A DNA stretch of 64,000 bases from Macrobrachium rosenbergii. Taxonomy: Eukaryota; Arthropoda; Malacostraca; Decapoda; Palaemonidae. The stretch covers positions 2,142,498 through 2,206,497 of the forward strand of contig NC_089756.1 of the NCBI RefSeq assembly GCF_040412425.1, read 5' to 3'. The first letter of the stretch is position 1; the number at the start of each line of letters is the position of its first letter. Both the position numbers and the translations under genes were made by a program. Below, one piece after another: positions 10,569 to 21,035 of this stretch. The notes beneath the pieces are model-generated. The model saw nothing but the letters and a program-made list of their open reading frames with translations. It did not search any database and was not told the DNA's origin.

Positions 10569-11322
10569 ATGGTTAGTCTAATCCAGATTCAGAGAGAATG
10601 CCAGGGCGTACCCCGGTTAAGCGACGCGCAGGGGCCTCGCCTGACCCCTCCGATAAATAGGCAAGGGCTACCGCAGTGTGGGAGATTGTGGTTAAAGAAG
10701 CAAGTCCATATGATTAGAATTGGGACACTAAATGTGGGTAGTATGACAGGAAAGAGAAGAGAGGTGGCAGAGATGATGAATACGAGGAGAGTTGACATCT
10801 TGTGTGTGCAAGAAACAAGGTGGAGAGGGAACAAGGCAAAGGAAATAGGAGGAGGATGTAAGCTCCTGTACAGTGGAGCAGACAAGAATGGTAGAAGTGG
10901 AGTAGGCATCATTGTAAACAGTGAACTGAAGGAAAAAGTGGTAGAAGTCAAAAGAAGTGGTAGTCGGATAATGAAGGTCAAATTAATGTTATCAGAAGAA
11001 GTCCTAAATGTGATAAGTGCTTATGCCCCACAAGCTGGATGTGATGAGGAAGAGAAGTCAATGTTTTGGCGGGAGTTGGATGAAGTATTAACATCAATCT
11101 CAGAGGAAGAGAGTTGTATTGGGTGGAGACTTGAATGGACATATAGGTACAGATAGAAGAGTGATTTCAAGAATCCATGGAAGACTAGGAATGGGGGAGA
11201 GGAACGAAGAAGGCAAAGGCATCATAGACTTCGCAGTGGTATTTGATATGGCACTAATTAATACACTCTTTATGAAGAAAGATTATGTGACAAAGAAGTG
11301 GTGGAAGAGAGAGTCAAATTGA
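10569..11322 (+). pseudogene. RTE endonuclease domain (EEP family), frameshifted
   Basis: The first frame (10569-11156) has IGTLNVGSMTGKRREVAEMM and ILCVQETRWRG, the conserved Asn and Glu motifs of apurinic-type endonucleases. The GGDLNGHIG motif follows in a second frame (11119-11322), so a frameshift lies near 11115. This domain nicks target DNA to start insertion. The likely start is the Met before IRIGTLNVGS near 10711; the upstream Met is in leader sequence. Confidence 0.82.
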
Positions 11323-11371
11323 TTTTCTGCTCTGTAGGAGACAACACCTTAAGGAAGTAAAGGATTGTAAA

Positions 11372-11950
11372 GTGATATATGGAGAGAATGTTGGCCAACA
11401 ACATAAGCTGGTGGTTGCGGACCTTTCAATTCGAAAAGGGACAAAGGGAAAGAGGAAAAGTAACCCTAAGATCAAATGGTGGGAGCTAGAAAAGGCAGAA
11501 AATGTGGAGTTGAGATCTAGGTTTAAGGAGAATGTTCTGAGAGAAATAAAGTTGGAAGATGATGTAAATGATTGGTGGAAGTTTAACAGCAATGTGATCC
11601 TAAGGCATGGGGAGGAAATTTTAGGCAAAACATCAGGCAAAGGTCCCCCAAAAGATAAAGAAAGCTGGTGGTGGAATAAAGACACACAAGACAAGATCAA
11701 GAAAAAGAAAGAATCCCAAAAGAACTATGATAAACACAAAACAGAAGAAAATGAGCAAATATCAAAAGAAGCAAAGAAAGTTGCAAAACAACAAGTTGCC
11801 AGAGCCAAGGCTGCTGCTTTTAATGATTTGTATGAGAATGTTGACACACCAGAGGACCAAAGAAACATCCACAGGATAGCCAAAGCTAGAGACAAAGCAA
11901 AGACCTCACACACATTAAGCAAATTAAAGATGGAAATGGTAAGGTTTTAA
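11372..11950 (+). pseudogene. RTE endonuclease end and linker
   Basis: 192-residue frame. GENVGQQHKLVVADL near the start corresponds to the conserved His region that closes the endonuclease. A Lys/Glu-rich helical linker follows (NFDK-like, AKKVAKQQVARAKAAAFNDL). Frame breaks on both sides separate it from endonuclease and RT. Confidence 0.72.
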
Positions 11951-13523
11951 CAAAAGAGGAGGAAATTAAAAGTAGATGGAGAGAGTATTTTGAAAATCTT
12001 CTAAATGAAGAAAATCCCAGGAATATCATTGAGGATGGAGTAGCAAATGAAAGAGAAGTTCCCAGGATCAGTCGGAGAGAAGTGAGGCGGGCACTAAGTA
12101 AAATGAAGAAAGGTAAAGCAGTAGGACCAGATGGAATACCAGTCGAGGTGTGGAGGTGCTTAGGAGAGGAGGGAATTGACATCTTGTGGGACTTGTTCAA
12201 TAAGATCTACCAGCAGGAGAAGATACCTGACACCTGGAGAAACAGCCTGCTAATCCCCATTTACAAAGAAAAAGGGGACATCCAAGATTGTGCCAACTAT
12301 CGGGGCATAAAGCTGATGGCACATACCATGAAAATCTATGAAAGAATAATAGAGGCAAGGCTAAGGGCTGAAACATCTATAAGTGACGAACAGTTTGGGT
12401 TCATGCCAGGAAAAGGGTCAACAGATGCCATCTTTGTATTGCGACAAGTAATGGAAAAATATAGAGAAAAAGGAAAGGAACTACATCTTGTATTTATAGA
12501 TCTTGAGAAAGCATATGATCGAGTGCCTAGGCAAGAAGTGTGGAGGTGCATGAGGGAAAAGGTGTCTCAGAAAAATATGTGAGGATTGTAAATGATATGT
12601 ATAGAGAAGCAACAACACAGGTAAGAAGCTCAGTGGGAACAACAAACAAGTTTGAGGTGAAAGTGGGACTCCACCAAGGTTCTGCCAAGAGTCCCAAATT
12701 TTTTGATATGGTAATGGATGTGATAGTGTCTGGAGTGAAAGATCAGGTACCTTGGAGTGTACTCTTTGCAGATGACATAGTGCTAGTGACCACCAGTAAG
12801 GAAGAAGCAGACAGGAAATTGGAGTTGTGGAGAAGTGCATTGGAGGACAGAGGCCTAAAGATAAGCAGAGCAAAAACGGAATATATGTGGATGAATGGAG
12901 GAGACCAAGAGGGAAGCATCAACTTAGAGCAGGCAGAAGTAAAAAGAGCTACATCCTTTAAGTACCTTGGGTCGTGTGTCACTGATTGTGGAGGGATGGA
13001 GGAGGAAGTGAATCACAGAATACAATCAGCTTGGTGCAATTGGAGGAAAACATCAGGTGTGTTATGTGACAAAAGATTTAATGTAAAGATGAAGGGAAAA
13101 ATGTACAAGAGCATTGTCAGACCTGCGTTGATGTATAGTTGTGAAACATGGCCTATGAAGAAAGCACAAGAGAGAAAGATGGAAGTGGCAGAAATGAGAA
13201 TGCTGCGTTGGATGTGCGGAGTGACAAGAAGAGACAAGATAAGGAATGACTTCGTAAGAGGGACAGTGAAAGTTACAGAAATATCAAAGAAGCTGCAACA
13301 GAGACGATCACAATGGTTTGGACATGTTATGAGAAGAGAGGAGGATTCTGTATGTAAAAGAACCATGAATATGGAAGTGCCTGGAGCAAGGAGGAGAGGT
13401 AGACCAAGAATGAGATGGAGAGACACAGTTAACAGGGACATGCAGGAGAAGAACGTGAGTGAGGTAATGGTGCATGATCGCAGAAGATGGAGAAGACTAA
13501 TAACAAACAGCGACCCCATATAA
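11951..13523 (+). pseudogene. RTE reverse transcriptase
   Basis: Two overlapping frames (12082-12582 and 12540-13523) carry RT motifs in order: KGKAVGPDGIPVEVW, NYRGIKLM, QFGFMPGKGSTDAIF, VFIDLEKAYDRVP (motif A with catalytic Asp), VGLHQGSAKSP (motif B) and LFADDIVL (motif C catalytic pair). The C-terminal part has SFKYLGSCVTD, VRPALMYSCETW and WFGHVMRREED, typical of RTE. One frameshift near 12575 separates motif A from motif B. Confidence 0.88.
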
Positions 13524-13575
13524 AGATGGGAAAAGCTGAAGATAAAGAAGAAGAGGAGGTTGGTGCTCATCTCAA

Positions 13576-14030
13576 CCTGCAGTGGCGTGGTGGGAGCTTT
13601 GCAGTAAAGGAGTATTCCAATGGCTAGCAAAGCATCAACAGGTGCCCTTGTCCTGGGCACAGTACCAATATCAAAAAACAACCAGGCAATACTGTCACCT
13701 ACACTGAAACAAAACCACAACCCATCCACTGAGAGTGATAGCGCTCCGGTACACTGTATGCCATGTCTCCCCAAAAGCCAACACCTTACTACAAGGTGAA
13801 GAGATAGTAGGAGAAAATCCTATGCTTCCTCCCGCAATACCAAGCCAGTTACTAATAATGGTCGCAAGGTACTGCAAAATTTTAACACCGTTTTAACTTT
13901 CATTAAAAATAGTGAGAAGCAAAGATTGATTTCACTTCAAGTAGGTCGATTGCAGAATGGAAGCAACGGGCATAATGTGCCTGCAAGCTAATGAGGTAGA
14001 AGCTGCTCTGACATCCTTGGCTTTCACTTA
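13576..14030 (-). other. D1 3-prime region beyond the recombinase
   Basis: Aligns by eye with D5 at about 43750-44180 (shared CTTTGCAG-AAGGAGT, TACTACAAGGTGAAGAGATAG-like and GGTACTGCA blocks). No intact frame. Confidence 0.55.
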
Positions 14031-14420
14031 AAGTAGGCAAAATGCTCTCCTGAATCCGAGAGAGGTCTCAGAAATAAAGTCCATTTAGGATGAAGGACAA
14101 TGCATTCTTAGTCAGAGGTCAAAATGGGTCCTTGCCAGAACACTATAGGTTATGGATGGCCCTCTGCTCTTCTGATCCTACTCAGGCAATACCTGAAAAC
14201 TCCAACTGGACAGAGGGCTTTCTATTCTTCCTCAGAGCCAAGGATGTCCGGTAAGTTCTTAAGGGAGGATGAACGGATTCATGTCTTGGATAGGTCCTTG
14301 TTCTTGGCTAAAATCCAAGGGTAAACAAGCAAACCGGTCTCATTGTGAAAAAGACTTACTCTAGAATGATGGCTTGGATCTCACTAAAACGTTTAAGCAG
14401 ATGCCAAGGTTTCCAGGAAG
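13870..14420 (-). pseudogene. D1 tyrosine recombinase C-terminal part, degraded
   Basis: The minus strand near 13900-14030 reads VKAKDVRAASTSLACRH, matching VKAHEIRAVATSLAFKH of D5. The His of the H-x-x-R recombinase motif is Lys here. Sequence to 14330 aligns with the D5 recombinase region around 44330-44450 but is full of stops. Confidence 0.6.
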
Positions 14421-14599
14421 ATAGCCTTCTGTGTGAGGTCTTTTCTGAGAAGAGGAGCGTAGTAAATCAAAAGAGGGACCTGTCAGCCAGGTTCCAGGAG
14501 ACTGGATTTCCTTCCTTGCTTAGACTAGTCAAAGGACTTGATGAAGTTGCTTAAAAACTGAGTTAAATGTGGCTCGACACCCCTTAATGGAGGAATAAG

Positions 14600-15240
14600 A
14601 GAGATTGTAGATCTCCTCAGAGAAAAGAGGCAATCCGCAAATCGGGTCACAGATGTCTCAAAAGGAGAGACGTAGAGTCTGAGACACCAGGCACTGAAAA
14701 TCGCTCACTTATTCAGATAGACAGAGCTAAAAGATTGACATCTGCATTTGCAATAGTTCCTGTAGTACGTCTAGGAAAGCCGCTTCATTCTGACAAGCTT
14801 CCAGACAGTCTGAGGCCCGTCCGGACAAGAGAGAGCCACCCTTGGTGGTCTCTCTTGAAGTGAGGTTGACTGAGTAGACACAGATTGGGGAAGGAGTCTT
14901 GGACAGTCCACCATCAACCTTGGCACGTTCAGAAATCATTTCATGGGTCAGAACGGGGCTATGAGGGTCATCGTAATGTTGCAATGAGCCTGAAACTTGT
15001 TCAGTGCTTCCTTGGCTATGCTGAAGGGCGGGAAGACGGAGTCCAAATTGGACCGAACTTGCAGCGTGTGGAGTCTGCTGCCCATGCTAGAGGGTCTGGG
15101 ACTAGAAAACAAAAGAGAGGAAGACGAAGGCTCCTTACAGTGGCAAACAGGTCCATAGTCAGCCTGCCCCATAGATTCCACAGATCCCTACACACCAGGG
15201 GATTCAAGGTCCACTCGGTGGTAAGAAAAATCTTCTGATG
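14600..15240 (-). pseudogene. D1 RNase H to recombinase linker, degraded
   Basis: Minus-strand frames contain GQADYGPVCHC and NITMTLIAPF (14948-15181) and, in another frame, WGRLTMDLFATV (15016-15207). They match DLFATPKNHR and NVTMTLIAPFW of D4. Frameshifts separate the pieces. Confidence 0.65.
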
Positions 15241-15539
15241 GCTCAGTTCGTTTGCCAGAACTTATTAGTTGGCCTGAATAAACTGAGAGACTAGAAAACT
15301 TGATTTTTGATCGTCCACAGTAGAAGTTCTCTTGCTGTTTGACGGAGAGAAAATGAGAGAGAAAGTCTCCTTGCTTATATAATAAACGTTAAGCCTGAGG
15401 TCTAGTCTAAATGGATTACCACAGTCTAGGAGAGAACTAAGGTCAAGAAGCACTGAAGTCCTAAGGAAATCGCTTTCAGCTCTCTGACATATCCCGGAAA
15501 CTTCCTGATTCCCCAAGCGGGTTCCCCAACTTAGATCAA

Positions 15540-16030
15540 TTAGATCAAGGCATTGAGAAGAAGCTTACATCTAGTCTCAGAGGATGAAAGAACTTCCCTT
15601 CCAAAAGTTAGTTCGAACAGCCACCACTGTAGGTCCAACTTAAATCCAGGGCTTTGGGAAAAACCAACAGTGTCCGGCTGTGTTTCCCTGTCCCAGTCGG
15701 TCGTGTGTTCAAAACCTTCGAGCATTTTTCCTTCAAAGGGAATCGAAGTAGTCAGTCATCCAGGAAAAACTGATGTTCATGGCCATAAAATGAAGTCAAA
15801 TGTAAGAGGAGTGGAATCTCGAGAGAAGACTTGTGCCGTAGAGGCCGAAGCCTAGATCCCCCGAACTGGAAGAGCCTGTCTCATAAGACGAACCTGAGGT
15901 ACTCTCCAAAGTCCGGACATGGACGTGGAAGGAAGTATCCTGTATATCCAAGATCTTCATCCAATTGCCCTGGAGAATGGACGACAGGACTGTCTGGTTC
16001 ATCTCCATCCTCAACTTCATTCTCTATTTG
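15540..16030 (-). pseudogene. D1 RNase H and reverse transcriptase remnants
   Basis: 15540-15725 has LDLQWWLFELTFGREVLSS, matching the pre-RNase H block EDLQWWSCGKRLREGKSLL of D2. 15796-16020 has VLSSILQGNWMKILDIQDTSFHV, matching VMSSLQQGDWMVTLDMQDAYFHV of the D2 RT motif A. Much of the RT palm is missing. Confidence 0.65.
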
Positions 16031-16555
16031 AAGAGAAAATGGGGCTGTGGGCAAGCAGGCTTGCTGATGACCCTGCGGACTAGCAAGCAACCGAGCGAAC
16101 TTGCACATCATCATGCAGACTTACAGACAACTGAGCAGATTAGCTGCTGACCCTGCTGACTCTTGATAGCCATGTGGGCACATGGATATCCGTGCTGGTT
16201 CGACTTCTTATTTGGACTTGATAATGCCTTGTGTGGACTCAATGACACCTCATACAGACCAAAAACATATGCAGAACTGTACATGACAGAAACTAATGCT
16301 GTATCTAGCACGCTTATAAAAACCTTTAAAAGTCCATACAAGACACAAAAGCCTGGGCATGAGATAGCAAAGTCCTTGCTCAAAACCAGGTGTGACAAAT
16401 TCTGCTGTCAGGCACAATCCTCTAAACATAAAAAATAGTCCGTGAGCGGACACTAGACATTCAGCGGTGGGAGCCTAGTGCAGGCTAGATAGTGCCAAGA
16501 GCTCTGGAACAGGCATTGGGTGTTCAGGAATTGGCACCAGGAGTTCGGAAAAGTT
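16031..16555. other. Degraded D1 interior
   Basis: Sits between RT and gag remnants of D1. I find no convincing domain. The stretch 16500-16555 has the GGCGCC-like, GGCACCAGGAGTTCGG style of short repeats that also occurs in the DIRS gag coding region. Confidence 0.35.
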
Positions 16556-16800
16556 AAGTATACCTTAGTTTAACCAGACCACTGAGCTCATTAACAGCTC
16601 TCCTAGGGGTGGCCCGAAGGATTAGACTTATTTTACGTGGCTAAGAACCAATTGGTTACCTAGCAACGGGACCTACAGCTTATTGTGGAATCCGAACCAC
16701 ATTATAGCGAGAAAGGAATTTCTATCACCAGAAATAAATTCCTCTAATTCTTCATTGGCTGGCCGGAGACTCGAACGCGGGCCCAGCAGAGTGAAGCTCG
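16556..16800 (-). mobile_element. tRNA-derived SINE, minus strand
   Basis: The minus strand starts GAGCTTCACTCTGCTGGGCC and has GCGTTCGAGTCTCC, a B-box-like pol III element, then a ~150-bp body and a 3-prime end with CTCAGTGGTCTGGTTAAACTA. That 3-prime segment also ends the truncated LINE at 49539-51056. Flanks TTCGGAAAAGTT and CTCGGAAGTT may be an imperfect target duplication. Confidence 0.75.
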
Positions 16801-18053
16801 GAAGTTGATTCCAAGCATTCGGGAATGGGCGCCGCTAGAAAGCACTGGTCTGGGAGGGTTCATGGGGCTTTCTCTTCTTGCAAGTAATGTCTTTCAACAA
16901 AAGAACACTCAGGAGAGAAGGTATCGCCATTCCAAAGGAAGTTGGACCAAAACTGCAGGAAGGCTTGGCAACCGTCATCTGCGTGTATCTTCAGTAGCTG
17001 TGAAGAACCAAAAATGTTACGGTGCTTATTGTCTGTGCCGGAAAACTTGGAACTGGATGAAAACTAGAGGAAGAATTGCAACTGGATGAAAACTAGAGGA
17101 AGAACTGCAACACTCTCCTAATGAAGTCTAACTTGGCTAACATCTCGGTGGACAACAGAGTCCCCAGTACACTCACCCACTAATGTTCCGAGTAAGAAGA
17201 AAAAGAGGCTATAAGTTAGCAGACCTTCTGAAAGTAGCTGTAATTCTCTTGGCAGACGGAAAGCTCAAAAATTTCGAGAGTTCAGCTCAACATCTAAAAC
17301 TGACCTGTGATGGAGGTTGTGTTCTGAGGAAGAGGTGATGTAGGTCTGTAGGTGAAAATAACAGGGCTGATTGCAAATGTGTGGCTCTCACAGTAGTAAA
17401 GAAGCACCAGAGCTCTCTCTTCTGGAGATTCCAAAGAAAAGAGCGGAAATCTCTAAAACCATCTCAACTGTCCTTGTCTGCACAGGACAGGACTGAGACA
17501 ATCCGAGGCGATGTCTCTCGGTAAACACTTGGGAGTCCTGTATCTTCTTAGCCCATGCTCATGCTGCGAGTCAAGAAAAAACTTTTTACTTCAAAAAATC
17601 TTGACAAGATCTCGACAAGGTCGTCTAGTTCTGTCGAAGCAGCAAGAGGAGGTAAGTCCAAAGACACGTGTCTTGCTCCCTTTTCAACAATCGTCAAACT
17701 CCCAACTCCCTGAGAGACTTCTCGGAGGATGAGGAAAACACCAGAGGTGGGAGCTTTCTTCAACAAGCTCATTAATTCAGGACACAAAAGTCCCTTTTTG
17801 CAAAGGACAGGACTCCGAGACACTAACTGTCACTAAAAAGGGAGCAATGTTGGCTCGTCTTGAACTCTAGGTGAAGGTGGAACAGATTGAAGAGAACCAA
17901 AATGCTTGTGAGTGGTCTGTATGGCATTCAGAGGCAGGAGTCTGACACTCAAGAGTTGGTGCCTGGTGATCAGGGACTGGCGCCGGTCACTTGAAAGCTG
18001 GAGCCAGGCATTCAATCCGAGACTGGCGCTCAAGAAAGAACAACAGTGTGTTT
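16801..18053 (-). pseudogene. D1 gag C-terminal half, degraded
   Basis: The minus strand at 17548-17823 contains TELDDLVEILSRFFEVKSFF, matching AELDHLIKNIFKVFEIFSFL of D2 gag, and a nearby frame has VFSSSSEKSLRELGV, matching VLSSSSKKALKEVHAWL. ACCAGAGCTCTCTCTTCT at 17411 is also in D2 at 28765. No long frame remains. The piece is cut at 18054 by TTAA element 2. Confidence 0.6.
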
Positions 18054-20245
18054 TTAACTCTTAAACGCCGCGCCTCTATTTACAAAAACGTCTCCCGTAT
18101 GCCGCTGGCGTTCGGTGAGTTAGCGCTGAAGCGGAAAAAAGTTTTTTCAAAAAATCACAGCACGCTTTAGTTTTTAAGATTAAGAGTTCATTTTGGCTCC
18201 TTTTTTTGTCATTGCCTGAAGTTTAGTATGCAACCATCAGAAATGAAAAAATATCATTATCATATATAAATACTGGAATATATGACAGCAAAAAAAAAAA
18301 AACTTATATAATTGTATACAAATCGCTGTAAGCACAACAGTTAAAGCTAATGAGTTAATTTTTTTAGTTGTATTGTACACTAAATTGTGATGATTTTGGT
18401 ATATAACAAATTGTAAAACGATCAAAGCAACACAGAGAAAATATTATCACAAAATGATGCATGAATTTTATTTTTATGGACGTAAAAAAATGTTTTTCAA
18501 AAATTCACCATAAATCGAAATATTGTGCTAGAGACTTCCTGTTTATTGAAAAATGAAGCTAATTGATTGAATATTACTAGACTGTAAGTGTTTTAGCTTA
18601 TAATTGCAGTTTTCGACCATTTCGGTCGAGTTAAAGTTGACCGAAAGTCGAATTTTTCTATTTATCGTGATTTATATGAAAATATTTCAAAACTGATAAA
18701 AGCTACAACCATGAATTATTTTCTGTTGTATTGTACATGAAATTGCACACATTTTCATATATAAAACTTTATGTAACGACTAATATAAAACGGTGCAAAT
18801 ATTACGACAACAAGATGAAAGAATTTCTGAGATGTTCGGCCAGGTTACCGCTCAGACATAAGGAAAATGTTTTTTTTCAAAAATTCACCATAAATCAAAA
18901 TATTGTGCTAGAGACTTCCAATTTATTGCAAAATGAAGGTAAATAATTGAATATTACTAGAATGTAAGAGTTTTAGCTTACAATTGCGTTTTTTTACCAT
19001 TTCGGTCGAGTTAAAGTTGACCAAAGGTTGAAATTTTGGCAGTTATCGTGATTTATGTGAAAATATTTCAAAACTGATAAAAGCTACAACCATAAGCTAT
19101 CTTCTGTTGTATTCTACATGAAATTGCGCACATTTTCATATATAAAAGGTTATGTAACGACTAATGTAAAACGATGCAAACATTACGACAACATGACGAA
19201 AGAATTTCTGAGATGTGAAGGCCGAGTTACGCTAGCGCGAGCGTAAGGAAAAAGTTTTTTTTCAGAAATTCACCATAAATCGAAATATTGTGCTAGAGAC
19301 TTCCAGTTTGTTGCAAAATGAAGGTACATGATTGAATGTTACTAGAATGTAAGAGTTTTAGCTTATAATTGCGTTTTTACCATTTCGGTCGAGTTAAAGT
19401 TGACCAAGCTTGAAATTTTGGCAGTTATCGTGATTTATATGAAAATATTTCAAAACTGATAAAAGCTACAACCAAGAGTTATTTTCTGTTGTATTCTACG
19501 TGAAATTGCGCACATTTCCATATATAAAACTTTATGTAACGACTAATATAAAACAGTGCAAACATTACGACAACGTGATTTGAAAGAATTTCTGGCGCGG
19601 ACGTAAGGAAAAAAGTTTTTTCAAAAATTCACCATAAATCGAAATATTGTGCTAGAGACTTCCAATTGGTTGCAAAATGAAGGTAAATGATTGAATATTA
19701 CTAGAATGTAAGAGTTTTAGCTTACAATTGCGTTTTTTTACCATTTTGGTCGAGTCAAAGTTGACTGAAGGTTGAAATTTTGGCAGTTATCAGATTTATA
19801 TGAAAATATTTCAAAACTGATAAAAGCTACAACCATGAGTTATTTTCTGTTGTATTTTACATGAAATTGCACACATTTTCATCTATAAAACTTTATGTAA
19901 TGGCTAATATAGAACAGTGCAAAAATTACGACAAAATAACGAAAAGAATTTCTGAAATTTTCGGCAGAGTTACTGCTGGCGTAAGAAAAAGTTTTTTTCA
20001 AAATTCACCATAAATCGAAATATTGTGCTAGAGACTTCCAATTTGTTGCAAAATGAAGGTACATGATTGAATATTACTAGAATGTAAGAGTTTTAGTTTA
20101 CAATTGCGTTTTTCGACCATTTCGGTCGAGTCAAAGTTGACTGAAGGTTGATATTTTTTGTAGTCGACGTACAGTACGTGCACTTGGCACCCAACAGACA
20201 ATTTTAGTCGATGTATGATACGTCCAGTAGGCGTTTAAGGGTTAA
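18054..20245. mobile_element. TTAA-flanked piggyBac-like element 2, satellite-carrying
   Basis: TTAACTCTTAAACGCC at the left and GGCGTTTAAGGGTTAA at the right, with TTAA on both sides (18054-18057 and 20242-20245). 2192 bp. The right ~90 bp match, inverted, the left end of element 1 and the start of element 3. The interior is five satellite A monomers in reverse orientation. No transposase frame. It interrupts D1 gag. Confidence 0.78.
18480..20150 (-). repeat. Satellite A array, reverse orientation
   Basis: CACCATAAATCGAAATATTG recurs at 18506, 18886, 19271, 19630 and 20006 (spacings 380, 385, 359, 376). These are reverse complements of the satellite A monomers at 3190-8586. Confidence 0.92.
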
Positions 20246-20681
20246 CAAAGACGGGCGCTAAGTACTAAAGAGGAATTGGCGCCAGACACTAGTAAGCTGG
20301 CACCGGGTGCATGAGGGCTGGTGATGGGAGCTCTGTTGGCTGGCTCTGGGTACTAAAGAGAGTGCCGAGCACCTGGAACTGGTGTCTGGCGTTCAGGAAT
20401 AGCCACCAAGAAAACAGGAACTGGCAACAGACACTACTAGGATGGGGTAAAGTGCTCAGGAAGACATCAATCTGACGGGTTATGATAACACTACTCATCC
20501 ATCAAGACTGCCTTTCCAGTGGCTGTCTAACACTACACATCCATCAAAATGCCTTTCAGGTGGCTGTCTACCGATACCTGGGAATGTACTACAGGTTCAA
20601 CTGAGGGGGCAACCACTTGGGAGGAAAACCCCCTCGGACTCCCTTGGGCAGCCAGTAAGTCTCCTCCCAGGCTTAGGGGAG
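20246..20681 (-). pseudogene. D1 gag middle region, degraded
   Basis: Contains repeated GGCGCC/GGCACC-rich units and two diverged copies of a module CCTTTCCAGTGGCTGTCT / CCTTTCAGGTGGCTGTCT. A third copy is at 35090 on the far side of the LINE insertion. It ends with AGGCTTAGGGGAG (20669-20681), repeated at 35011-35023. Confidence 0.62.
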
Positions 20682-21035
20682 ATTGACTGATTAATTGTGG
20701 GTTATCTGGCGTCACAACTACCAGGGTCACTGACGCCGAATACTAAATATAATCTTTTCACTTTTATAGTATGTTATAAAAATTAAAATTAAAATTCTGC
20801 TAAACAGAACTACATATAAATTTGATTAAAATGAAAAAACAAAAAAGAAAACTAACTAAAATAAATAAATAAATAAATATATAAAATTCTGCTAAAAAGA
20901 ACTATTAATAAATTTGATCCGATAAACAGTATAACTTAAGAAAAAAAATATATATATATATATACTAAGACAGCACAGCTGTCAAATATATTTGAGAAGA
21001 CCAGCTTCTTTGATAAAACACATAACATTATTAAT
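20682..21035 (-). other. LINE-I 3-prime UTR and tail
   Basis: AT-rich. An internal duplication of AAAATTCTGCTAAA(C/A)AGAAC lies at about 20790 and 20885, next to an (AAAT)n run. The outermost part on the minus strand is GCCAGATAACCCACAATTAA followed by TCAGTCAAT, a degenerate tetranucleotide tail of the kind seen at I-clade 3-prime ends. Confidence 0.6.

Larger units (their letters stand above)
10455..13557 (+). mobile_element. RTE-clade non-LTR retrotransposon (LINE)
   Basis: A 3.1-kb insertion with a short G-rich 5-prime leader, an apurinic-type endonuclease, a reverse transcriptase, and a 3-prime end GATAAAGAAGAAGAGGA. It lies between 18-bp direct repeats inside D1, so it is younger than D1. 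Close to full length for RTE, but with several frameshifts. RTE elements copy by target-primed reverse transcription. Confidence 0.88.

Noticed and set aside
12481..13774. Minus-strand ORFs at the RTE
   Set aside because: Antisense shadows of the RT frame, rich in Ser/Leu/Phe.
16556..16800. Functional tRNA gene
   Set aside because: Only a B-box-like motif and a degraded tRNA-like head are present; no cloverleaf or complete acceptor stem. SINE is the better call.
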